In this document: in pieces, positions 7,649-15,264 of the stretch | Position numbering within the stretch: the first letter of the stretch is position 1 | Layout: every line of letters starts with the position of its first letter | From: Flavobacteriales bacterium | GTDB taxonomy: Bacteria; Bacteroidota; Bacteroidia; Flavobacteriales; BACL11 | Direction of reading: 5' to 3' | DNA length: 15,264 nucleotides | NCBI GenBank assembly: GCA_002728175.1 | Contig: PBVH01000020.1 | Span: forward strand, 23,270 to 38,533 | Notes under the pieces: model-generated | Seen by the model: the letters and a program-made list of their open reading frames with translations, nothing else | Database searches by the model: none | Told to the model about the DNA's origin: nothing | Made by a program: the position numbers and the translations under genes

Positions 7649-9568
7649 TTAGTTTTCTAAATCATTTTTTAATGAAGATAGTTCATCTAAATCTCCTAAG
7701 GTTGATTGTTTTTGTTCTGTTTGAATTTTTTTAACAATTTTCTTTGTTGACTTCTTTTTCTTTTCAATTTCCTTTTTTAATTCATCATTATAAATTGCAG
7801 AGTGTGAAAGTAAAATCTTCTTGTTTTCCTTAGAAAATTCAATCACTTTAAATTCTAATTTTTCTCCCTTACTTATAAAAGAACCATCTTCTTTTTCAGC
7901 ATGTCTTTTTGGAACAAAACCTTCAATTGCATTTCCTAAATCAACCAAAACACCTCTATCATAGATATCAATAACTTCAGCCTCTATTATATTATTGACA
8001 CCTAATTTCTCTTCATAACTATCCCAAGGATTAGTTGTTAGTTGCTTATGACCTAAACTAATCTTTCTGTTATCTTTATCAATATCAAGTACTTTAACAT
8101 CTAAAAAAGCATCTACATTTGTAAACTCCGCAGGATGTTTTATTTTTTTTGTCCATGATAAGTCTGATATATGAATTAGTCCATCTACACCTTCAACAAG
8201 CTCAACAAAGATTCCAAAATTAGTAAAGTTTCTAACTTTTACTTTATGGTCAGATCCTATTGGAAATTGCTTGTCAATATCTGCCCAAGGGTCAGGTGTC
8301 ATTTGCTTAACACCTAAAGACATTTTTCTAGTATCTCTATCTAAAGTTAAAATTTGAGCTTTAACTGTATCTCCCTTTGAATAAAAATCATTTGCAGACC
8401 TTAAATGAGTAGACCACGACATCTCAGATACATGAAGTAATGCTTCTACTCCGACTTGTAATTCAACAAAGACTCCGTAATCAGCAACTACTACTACTTT
8501 TCCATCAACAACGTCGCCTACTTTTAAATTTTGATCTAATGCTTCCCATGGGTGAGAACCTAACTGCTTAAGACCAAGTTGAATTCTACTTTTTCCTTCA
8601 TCAAAATCTAAAATTACAACATTTATTGTTTCATCTAAATTTACTATTTCTTCGGGATGAGAAATTCTTCCCCAAGATAAATCAGTTATATGAATCAAGC
8701 CATCAATACCTCCAAGATCAACAAAAACACCGTATGAGGTAATATTTTTTACAGTTCCTTCAAGAACCTGACCTTTTTCTAATTTAGACATTATCTCTTT
8801 TGTTTGAACAGCTAAATCAGCTTCTATTAGTGCTTTATGAGAAACTACAACATTTCTAAATGATTCGTTAACTTTAACTACTTTAAACTCCATTTCCTTA
8901 CCCACATATTCATCATAGTCCCTTATAGGTTTTACATCAATTTGTGAACCAGGAAGAAAGCATTCAATACCAAAAACATCAACTATCATACCTCCCTTTG
9001 TTCTACTTTTTATCTTTCCATTAACTACCAGGTCGTTTGCTAACGCATCATTAACTTTTTCCCATGCTCTTAATACTCTAGCTCTTCTATGTGATAAAAT
9101 TAATTGTCCTGTCTTATCTTCTTGTTTTTCGATTAAAACTTCAACAATATCACCGATTTTTAAATCATCGTTGTACTTAAACTCATTAAAAGATATAACA
9201 CCATCAGATTTAAAGTTAATATCCACTACAACTTCTCGATCTGTAATCATTACAACCTTACCGTCAATAACTTGTTTAGCAATAACATTTGGTAAAGTAG
9301 AAGTGTATGTTTTTTCTAAATCTAATCTTTCATCTTTAGAGTAAATTTCATTATTTGTTAATTCATCCCAATTAAAATTATCATCAGTTTTACTTGATTC
9401 TTCTTTAATTGTAGCAGTAATACTACGCTTTTCTTTCAATTCATCGTTTTTTGCTTCTGATTTTTTTGAACTTGAATTAATTCTTGGTTTTTTGACAGAT
9501 GAACTTTTGACTTCCTTTTTGGTAGTTTTTTCATCTACTTGTTTTGTATTTTTACTTTCTTCAGCCAT
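7649..9568 (-). CDS. rpsA: 30S ribosomal protein S1
   Basis: S1 binds mRNA on the small ribosomal subunit and assists initiation, which matters in Bacteroidota because Shine-Dalgarno sequences are largely unused. The 639-residue protein carries six S1 (OB-fold) repeats at roughly 99-160, 180-245, 266-334, 351-421, 437-507 and 524-590. Repeats 3 to 5 are the most canonical, with forms such as YGVFVDLGGIDGLIHITDLSW, FGIFVELVEGVDGLIHISDLS and a terminal LGxKQL. Both ends are low-complexity and charged: a Lys/Ser-rich N-terminus (1-62), usual in this phylum, and a Lys-rich stretch at 596-616 followed by an acidic tail. It starts at ATG 9568 after a 134-bp gap holding a promoter and a structured-looking leader, and ends 7 bp before an intrinsic terminator. 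It is therefore probably controlled on its own. Confidence 0.96.
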   Translation of the reverse strand: MAEESKNTKQVDEKTTKKEVKSSSVKKPRINSSSKKSEAKNDELKEKRSITATIKEESSKTDDNFNWDELTNNEIYSKDERLDLEKTYTSTLPNVIAKQVIDGKVVMITDREVVVDINFKSDGVISFNEFKYNDDLKIGDIVEVLIEKQEDKTGQLILSHRRARVLRAWEKVNDALANDLVVNGKIKSRTKGGMIVDVFGIECFLPGSQIDVKPIRDYDEYVGKEMEFKVVKVNESFRNVVVSHKALIEADLAVQTKEIMSKLEKGQVLEGTVKNITSYGVFVDLGGIDGLIHITDLSWGRISHPEEIVNLDETINVVILDFDEGKSRIQLGLKQLGSHPWEALDQNLKVGDVVDGKVVVVADYGVFVELQVGVEALLHVSEMSWSTHLRSANDFYSKGDTVKAQILTLDRDTRKMSLGVKQMTPDPWADIDKQFPIGSDHKVKVRNFTNFGIFVELVEGVDGLIHISDLSWTKKIKHPAEFTNVDAFLDVKVLDIDKDNRKISLGHKQLTTNPWDSYEEKLGVNNIIEAEVIDIYDRGVLVDLGNAIEGFVPKRHAEKEDGSFISKGEKLEFKVIEFSKENKKILLSHSAIYNDELKKEIEKKKKSTKKIVKKIQTEQKQSTLGDLDELSSLKNDLEN

Positions 9569-9684
9569 GAGACTTTAGATTAATTTGTATCTTAAATACT
9601 TAAAGGTTTTAATGTAAAGTATCTTAAGAGAATTAAACTTATATTTCCTTTTTAAACCTTTTTAAACAATAAGTAAAAGGGCTG
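9569..9684 (-). promoter_or_regulatory. Candidate structured 5' leader of rpsA
   Basis: If transcription starts just after the -7 box at 9685-9692, rpsA has an untranslated leader of about 110 bases. No other gene here has one this long. It contains a tandem repeat (9647-9666), a 9-bp direct repeat GTATCTTAA at 9587-9595 and 9619-9627, and two possible stems. One is AAAGGTTT (9602-9609) with AAACCTTT (9654-9661), 8 perfect pairs. The other is ATACTT (9596-9601) with AAGTAT (9617-9622), whose loop contains one arm of the first. S1 is known to repress its own mRNA in Escherichia coli; a comparable role here is inference. Confidence 0.35.
9647..9666 (-). repeat. Perfect 10-bp tandem repeat in the rpsA leader
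   Basis: CCTTTTTAAA occurs twice head to tail at 9647-9656 and 9657-9666 on the plus strand, giving TTTAAAAAGG twice in the transcript. The junction of the two copies forms the 5' arm of the 8-bp stem with 9602-9609. The second copy in the transcript can offer only 5 of those pairs (AAAGG). It could be a protein-binding site, a slippage product or chance in AT-rich DNA. Confidence 0.7.
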
Positions 9685-9692
9685 CAAATATA
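9685..9692 (-). promoter_or_regulatory. Putative promoter -7 box (TATATTTG) for rpsA
   Basis: TATATTTG, followed by CAGC on the minus strand, fits TAnnTTTG and lies 11 bp after the ispH stop and about 117 bp before the rpsA ATG. No TTG-type -33 is seen 17-21 bp upstream. Its position at the head of the only large spacer in the minus-strand gene run supports it. Confidence 0.55.
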
Positions 9693-9702
9693 CAATTTAT
9701 AT

Positions 9703-10572
9703 TTAATTGAATAAATTATGTATTGAAGTCTGCACATCTTCCATTAACCACCTAGGAGTAGATGTTGCACCGCATATACCAATTTTAGTTTGGTTTACAA
9801 ACCAATCTTTTTTAATTTCTGAAATATCCGAAACGAAATATGAATTTTTATTTTCATTTTTACAAGACTGGAATAACATTTTTCCATTAGAACTTTTTTT
9901 ACCACTTACAAAAATAATTACATCATTTTGATTAGAAAACTCTTTTAATTGCGGTTCTCTTCCAGATACTTGTCTACATAATGTATCATGAACAATATAA
10001 TTTACTTTTAAATGATTTGGTATTCTTCTACTAATTTCGTTAGTAATTTCCTTATATAACTTGGGGCTTTTAGTTGTTTGAGAATAAATATATATAGGTT
10101 TAGAAAAGTCTATTTTTATTAGATCATCAAATGAAGCAATAACAATTGCCTTATCATTAGTTTGACCTATCAAACCTTGAACCTCAGCGTGACCTTCTTT
10201 GCCAAATATAATAATTTGACCTTCAATATCTTTCATTGTTTCATAACCTTGCTTTATTTTATGTTGTAATTTTAATACAACTGGACATGAAGCATCTAAT
10301 AATTGAATATTATTTTTTAATGCAATCTTATAAGTTTCTGGTGGTTCACCATGAGCTCTAATCAGCACTTTACAATTTGATAACTTTATAAATTCATTGT
10401 GAGTTATCATTTTAAGACCTTTATTTTTTAGTCTTTCAACTTCTTTATCATTGTGAACAATATCACCCAAACAATATAATTCTTTGTCTTTGGATAATAT
10501 ATCTTCAGCCATTTGAATTGCATAAACAACACCAAAACAAAATCCCGAATATTTATCAATTGTTATTTTCAT
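9703..10572 (-). CDS. ispH: 4-hydroxy-3-methylbut-2-enyl diphosphate reductase IspH
   Basis: IspH is the last enzyme of the MEP pathway. It reduces HMBPP to IPP and DMAPP with a [4Fe-4S] cluster. At 289 residues it has the usual short bacterial length. The three cluster cysteines are present: Cys12 (SGFCFGV), Cys96 (DASCPVV) and Cys199 (DTLCRQ). Substrate-binding residues also stand out: His40 (IVHNDKEV), His74 (IRAHGEPP), His128 and catalytic Glu130 (KEGHAEV), Thr166-Thr167, Ser227 and Asn229 (KSSNGK), and CGATSTPRWLMEDV near the C-terminus. The start ATG at 10572 lies inside the 3' end of cmk, a 17-bp overlap. The product DMAPP is the substrate of MiaA at the left of the window and the precursor for quinones and undecaprenyl lipids. 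Confidence 0.97.
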   Translation of the reverse strand: MKITIDKYSGFCFGVVYAIQMAEDILSKDKELYCLGDIVHNDKEVERLKNKGLKMITHNEFIKLSNCKVLIRAHGEPPETYKIALKNNIQLLDASCPVVLKLQHKIKQGYETMKDIEGQIIIFGKEGHAEVQGLIGQTNDKAIVIASFDDLIKIDFSKPIYIYSQTTKSPKLYKEITNEISRRIPNHLKVNYIVHDTLCRQVSGREPQLKEFSNQNDVIIFVSGKKSSNGKMLFQSCKNENKNSYFVSDISEIKKDWFVNQTKIGICGATSTPRWLMEDVQTSIHNLFN

Positions 10573-11263
10573 AATTTTTAAGTTTTTGTTGAATTAAACT
10601 ATCAATAAATGTTAATTGTTCATTAATTGAGTTATCTGAATTATTAATTAAAACAGCATCATCAGTAAAAATAAGAGGATTATATTTCCGATTGGAATCA
10701 TCATAATCTCTTTTTTTAATATTTTGTAAAATATCATTAAGATTAACATCATAGCCTTTTTGTGTTAATTCTTTTAATCTTCTCTCTGCTCTTTTATTTA
10801 TGTCTGCAGTGATAAATAATTTTAAGCCTGCATTAGGAAAAACTTTAGAACCAATATCTCTACCATCCATTACTATGTTGCCAAATTCTCCTTTTTTCTG
10901 TTGTAAATGAATCAGTTTATTTCTAACTACTAAAATTTTTGAAACAACACTAACATTCTGTGATACTAGTGGACTACGAATAATATCTTCAATATTTTCA
11001 TTATTTAATATTGTTGTTGATTTTTCAGTATTAACATCATAATTAAAATCAATATCAATCTGATTTAAATGATGATCTAATCTATTAAAATCAATACCAT
11101 AGTCATGTATCATATCATTTTTAATAAAATAATATGTTATTGCCCTATACATAGCTCCAGTATCGATATACTGCATATTATATTTTCTAGCAATTTTTTT
11201 TGCAAGTGTACTTTTTCCTGAAGAAGAGTAACCATCAATTGCAATATTAAAGGGTAATGACAT
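10556..11263 (-). CDS. cmk: Cytidylate kinase
   Basis: Cmk phosphorylates CMP and dCMP with ATP in the cytosol. The 235-residue protein shows the P-loop GYSSSGKST at 11-19, DTGAMYRA at 34-41, VMDGRDIGSKVFP at 131-143 (CMP binding), and the lid segment KKRDYDDSNR at 183-192 (Arg-Asp-x-x-Asp-x-x-Arg). The final PLIFTDDAVLINNS matches the usual family ending. The start shares one base with the porQ stop (TAATG), and the 3' end overlaps ispH by 17 bp, so porQ, cmk and ispH look like one translationally coupled block. From memory, Porphyromonas gingivalis has the same order (PG0602 porQ, PG0603 cmk, PG0604 ispH), so the cluster appears old within the phylum. Confidence 0.96.
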   Translation of the reverse strand: MSLPFNIAIDGYSSSGKSTLAKKIARKYNMQYIDTGAMYRAITYYFIKNDMIHDYGIDFNRLDHHLNQIDIDFNYDVNTEKSTTILNNENIEDIIRSPLVSQNVSVVSKILVVRNKLIHLQQKKGEFGNIVMDGRDIGSKVFPNAGLKLFITADINKRAERRLKELTQKGYDVNLNDILQNIKKRDYDDSNRKYNPLIFTDDAVLINNSDNSINEQLTFIDSLIQQKLKNYENNN

Positions 11264-12291
11264 TATAATGCAAAATTATTAATATTTGTTGTAATACTAA
11301 AATTATTTGTTGTGCCTGAAATATGATAAGAAGATCTACTGTAATCTAATACAAAACCAATAACTTCAAATCCTACACCAAAAGAAAAACCAACAAATCC
11401 GGGATAGCTTGATAATGACATATCAAATCTTCTTTGAAAATTAAAACCACCTCTTAAAAACAAACTTTTATTAAAAGGTCTTAGTTGACCACCAATAATT
11501 AAATGTCTTAAGAAAGTTTTAGCAAACGACTCTTTTTTAGGTTGTAAATTTACACCATTATAATTGAAACTATTATTACGCTTGTAAGGTGAAGAAACAT
11601 CAAACTTTTGAAGATCATTATATGAAATATGATATGTGAACGGTAAATATTTTAATTTTTTACTAAGAGCTACTTCAATTTGTGTAGGTAAATTTTCAGA
11701 AACATTATATTTTTTTAATTGTCTACCAATATTTTTAACTAACATTGTTACACATAAATCGTCATTATTAAAATATGTGGAAGATATATTACTTGAAAGT
11801 GCAATAGAGGAATAGTTACTGTATTTTGAGTTTAACAAATTTAAACTCATACCAAAAGTAAAAACACTACTAATTTTTTTTGCTAATGAAAATGAAAATA
11901 TCTGATCACTTGCACTAAATTCTCCTAACACATTGCCAAAATCATCTGTATAGTCAAGCAATCCATAATCAATTGTCTGAATATTAACAGAAGTTAAACC
12001 TAAAATATCAATTTTTCTTGCAAAAGAAAATGATAAAATATTTATATCAGAAAAATAATCACTAAAAGCAAACACAAAATTATTATTCATATCCTCATTT
12101 AAGAGGGATGGTGCAACTCTAGTTAAAGAAACATCATTGTTATTGGGCAAGCTGATACCGCTACCTCCAAAAGACTCCACTTTAGGCGAGACTTGAATAT
12201 CAAAAAATTGAAATGAACTAACACCTCCAGACTGTGCAAAAATTACAGATGGAAAAAATAAAATTATAATTAAAAATAACTTTAAATTCAA
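11263..12291 (-). CDS. porQ: Type IX secretion system outer-membrane protein PorQ
   Basis: This is an outer-membrane beta-barrel protein of 342 residues. Residues 1-19 (MNLKLFLIIILFFPSVIFA, then Gln) form a signal peptide. The mature start GGVSSFQFFDIQVSPKVESFGG and the following SGISLPNNNDVSLTRVAPSLL segment are typical of PorQ/PorV-type proteins. Repeated short amphipathic strands such as FSFSLAKKISSVFTFGMSLNLL, and a barrel-like C-terminus, fit the FadL-related fold. PorQ, PorU, PorV and PorZ form the T9SS attachment complex that removes sorting domains and anchors clients at the surface. Position next to cmk and ispH supports the call, since that order is also known in Porphyromonas gingivalis. 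It starts 10 bp after lon. The two proteins with type A and type B sorting domains in this window are probable clients. Confidence 0.87.
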   Translation of the reverse strand: MNLKLFLIIILFFPSVIFAQSGGVSSFQFFDIQVSPKVESFGGSGISLPNNNDVSLTRVAPSLLNEDMNNNFVFAFSDYFSDINILSFSFARKIDILGLTSVNIQTIDYGLLDYTDDFGNVLGEFSASDQIFSFSLAKKISSVFTFGMSLNLLNSKYSNYSSIALSSNISSTYFNNDDLCVTMLVKNIGRQLKKYNVSENLPTQIEVALSKKLKYLPFTYHISYNDLQKFDVSSPYKRNNSFNYNGVNLQPKKESFAKTFLRHLIIGGQLRPFNKSLFLRGGFNFQRRFDMSLSSYPGFVGFSFGVGFEVIGFVLDYSRSSYHISGTTNNFSITTNINNFAL

Positions 12292-12301
12292 ATTAAAAAA
12301 A

Positions 12302-14722
12302 TTACTTTATTAGTGCAGCTTTTATCACTTGGCTTAAATCATTCACATAATGAAAATTCATATTCTTGATATATTGTTTATTTATTTCTAAAATATCTTT
12401 TTGATTTTGTTGTGATAAAATAATATTATTAATACCGGATCTCTTTGCAGCTAATATTTTTTCTTTTATTCCTCCAACAGGAAGCACTTTACCTCGCAAT
12501 GTTAACTCACCAGTCATTGCTATTTTTTCTTTTACCTTTCTCTTTGTGAAAACTGATACAAGAGCTGTGAATATTGTGATACCAGCAGAAGGCCCATCTT
12601 TTGGTGTTGCTCCCTCTGGAACGTGAATATGAACATTCCAGTTCTGAAATATTTGTGGATCTAAATCATATAATTCGGCATTTGATTTAAGATACTCCAT
12701 TGCAATAGTAGCAGATTCTTTCATTACTTTTCCTAAATTTCCAGTAACAGACAAACGACCTTTACCTCTACTTAAAATTGATTCAATAAATAAAATATCA
12801 CCACCAACGGATGTCCATGCAAGGCCAGTAACAATTCCTACAACATCATTATTAACATCATGTTTACGATCAAATTTAGGAGCCCCCAACATTGACTCGA
12901 TTTGTTTTTTATTTGGCTTATTATAAGCTGATTTATTAAGTACAATTGATTTAGCAATATGACGAATTATCTTACTAATTCTTTTCTCTAATGATCTAAC
13001 ACCTGATTCCCTTGTGTATTGATCAATAATTTTTTCTAAAACAGGATCTGATAAAATTAAATCATTCTTTTTCAATCCATGTCTTTTTAATTGCTTTGGT
13101 AACAAATGCTTTTGTGCAATTTTAACTTTTTCTTCTAATGTATAACCATTAATTTCAATAATCTCCATTCTATCTCTTAGCGCAGGTTGTATAGTTTCTA
13201 GAGAGTTTGCCGTAGCAACAAACATAACCTTAGAAAGATCATAATCTAACTCTAAATAATTATCATGAAAAGATTCATTTTGTTCAGGGTCTAAAACTTC
13301 AAGTAAAGCAGATGATGGATCTCCATGATTATCTCTTGTAACTTTATCAATTTCATCTAAAACAAAAACAGGATTGGATGAATTAGCTTTTTTGATAGAT
13401 TTGATAATTCTACCAGGCATTGCACCAATATAAGTTTTTCTATGCCCTCTTATTTCTGCTTCATCTCTTAATCCACCTAAAGAAACTCGTTCATACTTTC
13501 TTCCAAGAGCAGAAGCAATTGATTTACCTAATGAAGTTTTTCCTACACCAGGAGGACCAAAAAGACATAATATTGGTGATTTCATATCTCCTCTTAACTT
13601 TAGTACCGCCAAATGTTCAATAATTCTTTCTTTAACCTCTGTTAACCCAAAATGCTCGCTATCTAAAATTTTTCTTGCAAAAGCTAAATCAAACTTATCT
13701 TTTGAGTATTGGTTCCAAGGTAAATCTAATATCAATTCAATATAGCTACGCTGAACAGAATAATCTGACATCGATGGATTCATTCGCTGTAGCTTTTTAA
13801 GTTCTTTTTCAAACGCAATACCAATTTCTTTATTCCACTTTTTCTTTCTTGCTTGACTTCGCATTTGTTCAATTTCTTTGTGAGAACCGCTACCACCTAA
13901 CTCTTCTTGAATAGCCTTCATTTGTTGATGTAAATAATACTCTTTTTGTTGTTTATCTAAATCTATTTGAACTTTAGATCTAATCTTATTTTTCATCTCT
14001 AATAACTGAAGTTCTTTTGTTAAAAGTTCAAGACATAAGATTGCTCTTTTCTTTAAATCAACTTCTTCAAGTAATTTTTGCTTTTCAGATAAACTTATAT
14101 TCATATTCGATGAAATAAAGTTAATCGCAAAGGTCGTGTTTTTTATATTTTTAATCGCAATGGAGGCTTCTGTTGGTATATTAGGTGATTCTTCAATTAT
14201 TTTAAGCGCTAAATCTTTAACAGAATCTACTAATGCATCAAACTCCTCGTCTGATTCAATTGGCTTAACTTCTTTCAATTCAGAAATTTTTCCTTTGTAA
14301 TACGGCTCACTACTAATAATTTCATTTAGGAAAAATCTCTTTCTCCCTTGAATAACAGCTGTGATATTGCCATCTGGCATTTTTAACATCTTTAAAATAT
14401 GCGCTACTGTACCAATTACATTCAAATCTTCAATAGCAGGTTCTTCAGTATCAAACTGTTTTTGAGATAAAACACCTATTGTTTTGTTTCCTGAATCAGC
14501 ATCCTTAATCAACTTAACTGACCTTTCCCTACCAATTGTGATTGGTATAATAACACCTGGAAACAAGACAGTGTTTCTTAATGGTAAAATAGGAAGAACT
14601 TCAGGAGTATTTTCTTTAGAAATTTTTGCTTCATCCTCATCACTCATTAATGGAAGAAACTCTGTGTCATTTTCAATAATATCCGATGAAAAATAGTTTT
14701 GATCAAGTGTTTTATATTTCAT
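12302..14722 (-). CDS. lon: ATP-dependent protease Lon
   Basis: Lon is a cytosolic AAA+ serine protease that degrades misfolded and regulatory proteins. The 806-residue protein is complete. The N-terminal substrate-binding domain starts near VLPILPLRNTVLFPG (residues 42-56) and is preceded by an acidic extension common in Bacteroidota. A helical segment covers about 210-370. The ATPase domain has Walker A GPPGVGKT at 389-396, Walker B VFVLDEID at 452-459 and the sensor region ATANSLETIQPALRDRME. The protease domain carries the catalytic Ser712 in PKDGPSAG and Lys755 in GGIKEK, spaced 43 residues apart as in E. coli Lon. The ATG at 14722 is 6 bp after the stop of a small hypothetical gene, so lon is probably not first in its transcript. 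No heat-shock promoter element is visible immediately upstream. Confidence 0.97.
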   Translation of the reverse strand: MKYKTLDQNYFSSDIIENDTEFLPLMSDEDEAKISKENTPEVLPILPLRNTVLFPGVIIPITIGRERSVKLIKDADSGNKTIGVLSQKQFDTEEPAIEDLNVIGTVAHILKMLKMPDGNITAVIQGRKRFFLNEIISSEPYYKGKISELKEVKPIESDEEFDALVDSVKDLALKIIEESPNIPTEASIAIKNIKNTTFAINFISSNMNISLSEKQKLLEEVDLKKRAILCLELLTKELQLLEMKNKIRSKVQIDLDKQQKEYYLHQQMKAIQEELGGSGSHKEIEQMRSQARKKKWNKEIGIAFEKELKKLQRMNPSMSDYSVQRSYIELILDLPWNQYSKDKFDLAFARKILDSEHFGLTEVKERIIEHLAVLKLRGDMKSPILCLFGPPGVGKTSLGKSIASALGRKYERVSLGGLRDEAEIRGHRKTYIGAMPGRIIKSIKKANSSNPVFVLDEIDKVTRDNHGDPSSALLEVLDPEQNESFHDNYLELDYDLSKVMFVATANSLETIQPALRDRMEIIEINGYTLEEKVKIAQKHLLPKQLKRHGLKKNDLILSDPVLEKIIDQYTRESGVRSLEKRISKIIRHIAKSIVLNKSAYNKPNKKQIESMLGAPKFDRKHDVNNDVVGIVTGLAWTSVGGDILFIESILSRGKGRLSVTGNLGKVMKESATIAMEYLKSNAELYDLDPQIFQNWNVHIHVPEGATPKDGPSAGITIFTALVSVFTKRKVKEKIAMTGELTLRGKVLPVGGIKEKILAAKRSGINNIILSQQNQKDILEINKQYIKNMNFHYVNDLSQVIKAALIK

Positions 14723-14728
14723 GCTTAA

Positions 14729-15040
14729 CTATTTTCTATTATTGTATAAATTATTGTTTTTAAATGCATTAAATAATCTATCTTTAATAGCATTTTCCAT
14801 ATCTTCCTCAGCAAAATTATATCCAATTATACTTCCACATAAAATACCAATTAATGTAGCTTCTCTAACATTGAAGCCTTGTTGTAATACTTTCATATAT
14901 ATTTCATATAAACTGTATTTTTTACTATATAATTTTTCTGCTTGTTTAAAAAGTCTTGATAGTTCTTCTCTATCGCATTGCAATACTTTGCATAGATTGT
15001 CTTCTTCTTGATTGCTTAAATTACTTAATGAGTTTAACAT
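14729..15040 (-). CDS. Small hypothetical protein upstream of lon
   Basis: I do not recognise this protein. From the ATG at 15040 it has 103 residues. It opens with a Ser/Asn-rich stretch, followed by EEDNLCKVLQCDREELSRLFKQAEKLY, which looks helical and charged. Then comes YSLYEIYMKVLQQGF and a hydrophobic VREATLIGILCGSIIGYNF segment with two glycines, too short and mixed to be called a membrane helix with confidence. The tail is charged (AEEDMENAIKDRLFNAF). There are no signal peptide and no known catalytic motif. An ATG at 15088 would add 16 residues of poor character (FELWHTSCIYIKIKK), so I prefer 15040, which has an A/T-rich leader. The gene ends 6 bp before lon and follows a 65-bp spacer, so it is probably co-transcribed with lon. 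The codon use resembles that of its neighbours. Confidence 0.7.
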   Translation of the reverse strand: MLNSLSNLSNQEEDNLCKVLQCDREELSRLFKQAEKLYSKKYSLYEIYMKVLQQGFNVREATLIGILCGSIIGYNFAEEDMENAIKDRLFNAFKNNNLYNNRK

Positions 15041-15105
15041 TTTTTTTATTTTTATATAAATGCAAGATGTATGCCAGAGTTCAAACAAGGTCTTTTTGTC
15101 ATAAT

Positions 15106-15264
15106 TTAATATGAGTTTCTATAACATTTTGTCATGTTAAATACTTCATATAAAATCTTTTTATCTAAATCACTAATTTTTATATCTCTTCTATTACAAA
15201 CTTTTTCTGCAACTAACAAGGCTTTTTCAATATCATAAACTTTAAAACCTCTAGCACCTCCCCA
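15106..15264 (-). CDS. C-terminal end of an unrecognised protein (partial)
   Basis: An open frame runs from the right edge to TAA at 15106-15108, giving 52 residues. The start of the gene lies outside the window. The peptide reads WGGARGFKVYDIEKALLVAE, then a helix-like KVCNRRDIKISDLDKKILYEVF, and ends KCYRNSY. The ordered pattern of hydrophobic and charged residues, and the shared strand and spacing with the next gene, support coding. I cannot assign a family from this fragment. The end of the peptide is Cys/Tyr/Asn-containing without a known motif, and nothing suggests a T9SS sorting domain. Confidence 0.65.
   Translation of the reverse strand, partial: WGGARGFKVYDIEKALLVAEKVCNRRDIKISDLDKKILYEVFNMTKCYRNSY

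Noticed and set aside
9693..9709. Imperfect inverted repeat CAATT...AATTG after ispH as a terminator
   Set aside because: All A/T pairs apart from one, a mismatch in the stem and no T-tract; unlikely to terminate transcription.
9707..9931. Plus-strand open frame inside the 3' half of ispH
   Set aside because: Antisense to well-conserved IspH sequence including the third cluster cysteine region and CGATSTP; no independent support.
13420..13623. Plus-strand open frame inside the lon ATPase domain
   Set aside because: Antisense to the Walker A region; its Leu/His-rich composition is typical of a shadow frame.
14721..15011. Plus-strand open frame of 96 codons opposite the small hypothetical gene
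   Set aside because: It is Leu/Ser-rich and lacks a downstream partner. The minus-strand frame fits the tight spacing with lon and has a more protein-like residue order.
15063..15071. TACATCTTG as a promoter box for the small gene before lon
   Set aside because: It has one base too many to fit TAnnTTTG, and the nearest TTG upstream is at the wrong distance; too weak to list as a feature.

Overview
The window is a compact, very AT-rich bacterial chromosome segment. It almost certainly comes from a member of the Bacteroidota, most likely a flavobacterial lineage. Three things point there. There are type IX secretion (T9SS) features: a PorQ-like outer-membrane protein, one client with a type A sorting domain, and one SprB-repeat/gliding-type client with a type B sorting domain. 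Shine-Dalgarno sequences are not evident before the starts. Copies of the Bacteroidota -7 promoter box (TAnnTTTG) sit where transcription units should begin. No mobile element, CRISPR array, tRNA or rRNA is visible, and no stretch over about 300 bases lacks a gene.

Layout, left to right. The left edge holds the last 38 codons of a plus-strand gene whose end resembles Bacteroidota CCA-adding enzymes, followed by miaA (tRNA dimethylallyltransferase), also plus strand. Everything else is on the minus strand. Read in the direction of transcription from the right edge, these are: the 3' end of an unrecognised gene; a small hypothetical gene; lon; porQ; cmk; ispH; a 134-bp leader; rpsA (ribosomal protein S1) with a strong intrinsic terminator; then a second unit of pyrR, pyrB, a small rnz-associated gene (STAS-like fold suspected), a T9SS type A client, rnz (tRNase Z), and a roughly 1000-residue SprB-repeat T9SS type B protein. 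The last gene meets miaA tail to tail with a 17-bp overlap.

Gene packing is tight. TAATG or longer overlaps join porQ-cmk, cmk-ispH, pyrR-pyrB, the type A client-rnz, and rnz-SprB protein (if its upstream start is used). Spacers of 4 to 17 bp join pyrB-small gene, small gene-type A client, lon-porQ and hypothetical-lon. Plausible promoters (-7 box only) precede rpsA, pyrR and the SprB-repeat gene.

Functionally the segment mixes housekeeping genes (tRNA maturation by Cca, Rnz and MiaA; pyrimidine synthesis and salvage; isoprenoid precursor synthesis; CMP/dCMP phosphorylation; translation; Lon proteolysis) with surface export. PorQ belongs to the T9SS attachment complex, and the two secreted proteins are its likely clients. 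I do not see a clearly new multi-gene system. The more open points are the structured rpsA leader, the two small uncharacterised proteins, the terminator/promoter junction before pyrR, and the secreted proteins embedded in a housekeeping operon.
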